Notes under the pieces: model-generated | Seen by the model: the letters and a program-made list of their open reading frames with translations, nothing else | Told to the model about the DNA's origin: nothing | The model's database searches: none | Position numbers and translations under genes: made by a program | Origin: JANRKG01 sp033763635 | GTDB lineage: Bacteria > Cyanobacteriota > Cyanobacteriia > GCF-001939115 | Length of the DNA stretch: 6,206 bases | Direction of reading: 5' to 3' | Assembly: GCA_033763635.1 (NCBI GenBank) | Contig: JANRKG010000363.1 | Span: 1 to 6,206, forward strand | In this document: positions 6,149 to 6,206 of the stretch, in pieces | Position numbering within the stretch: the stretch's first letter is position 1 | How the letters are laid out: every line of letters starts with the position of its first letter

Positions 6149-6206
6149 CCTGCCCGATCCCATGAGTACCCGCCTCTGCCTGAAACGTTCCCTGGAGATC
6201 GCCCCG

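Larger units (their letters stand above)
4695..6206 (+). pseudogene. CPA2/KefB-type cation:proton antiporter with TrkA-N domain, interrupted by an in-frame TAA, 3' truncated by the window
   Basis: A membrane exchanger of K+ or Na+ for H+ in the CPA2 family. The start is GTG (4695), the first start after an in-frame TGA at 4689, and MQEDFRLI fits cyanobacterial homologues as I recall them. Codons 1-104 encode helices at about 7-28, 31-51 and 59-78 and the first half of another at 85-104. Codon 105 is TAA (5007-5009). The same frame continues without any stop from GTG at 5010 to the window edge (399 codons), with further helices, the family's QDLA motif (Asp160, likely ion/proton-binding residue; numbering counts the stop as 105), FFAAIGM (279-285) and GLTQIGEFSF (334-343). 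A Rossmann-type TrkA-N domain follows, with CGYGRMG (420-426) and an acidic VIEQ (442-445). Without readthrough or restart the product is a non-functional fragment. The single lesion suggests a recent mutation or a sequence error. Confidence 0.85.

Overview
The window reads as an ordinary stretch of cyanobacterial chromosome. Three things point that way: a ComFB-family protein with the long N-terminal arm typical of cyanobacteria, a RibF that opens with MWVTSS, and two exact copies of the HIP1 palindrome GCGATCGC alongside several one-base variants. I recognise these protein families from their motifs. The genus cannot be fixed from this sequence, although a Leptolyngbya-like or other filamentous lineage would fit.

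Layout, left to right. At 1-99 there is a non-coding edge holding two adjacent hairpin repeats with different stems but a shared 12-nt loop pattern. At 100-2001, on the minus strand, ribF (FMN/FAD synthesis) is followed 24 nt later by a MoxR-type AAA+ ATPase; the two are probably one transcription unit. A 133-bp divergent gap separates ribF from a plus-strand membrane-anchored L,D-transpeptidase (2135-2851). That gene converges on a minus-strand ComFB/CdgR-type cyclic-dinucleotide receptor (2848-3414), and the two share the tetranucleotide CTAG as both of their stop codons. Upstream of comFB on the same strand lies an exported M23 (LytM) metallopeptidase (best start 4427, stop 3522). A 267-bp divergent region with candidate face-to-face promoters and a 9-bp inverted repeat leads to a plus-strand CPA2/KefB-type cation:proton antiporter with a C-terminal TrkA-N (RCK) domain (4695 to the window edge).

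The most notable single feature is an in-frame TAA at codon 105 of the antiporter, inside a predicted membrane helix. The same frame then stays open for 399 codons to the window edge and encodes the rest of a normal-looking transporter. It is either a recent nonsense mutation, a sequence error, or a gene expressed through readthrough or restart.

Functionally, the middle of the window (L,D-transpeptidase, ComFB, M23 peptidase) puts two peptidoglycan enzymes beside a second-messenger receptor whose cyanobacterial relatives control cell size. The link between them is inference from proximity only. I see no CRISPR array, tRNA, rRNA, transposase or defence system, and no gene-free stretch longer than 300 bp. 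I do not see a new multi-gene system here.
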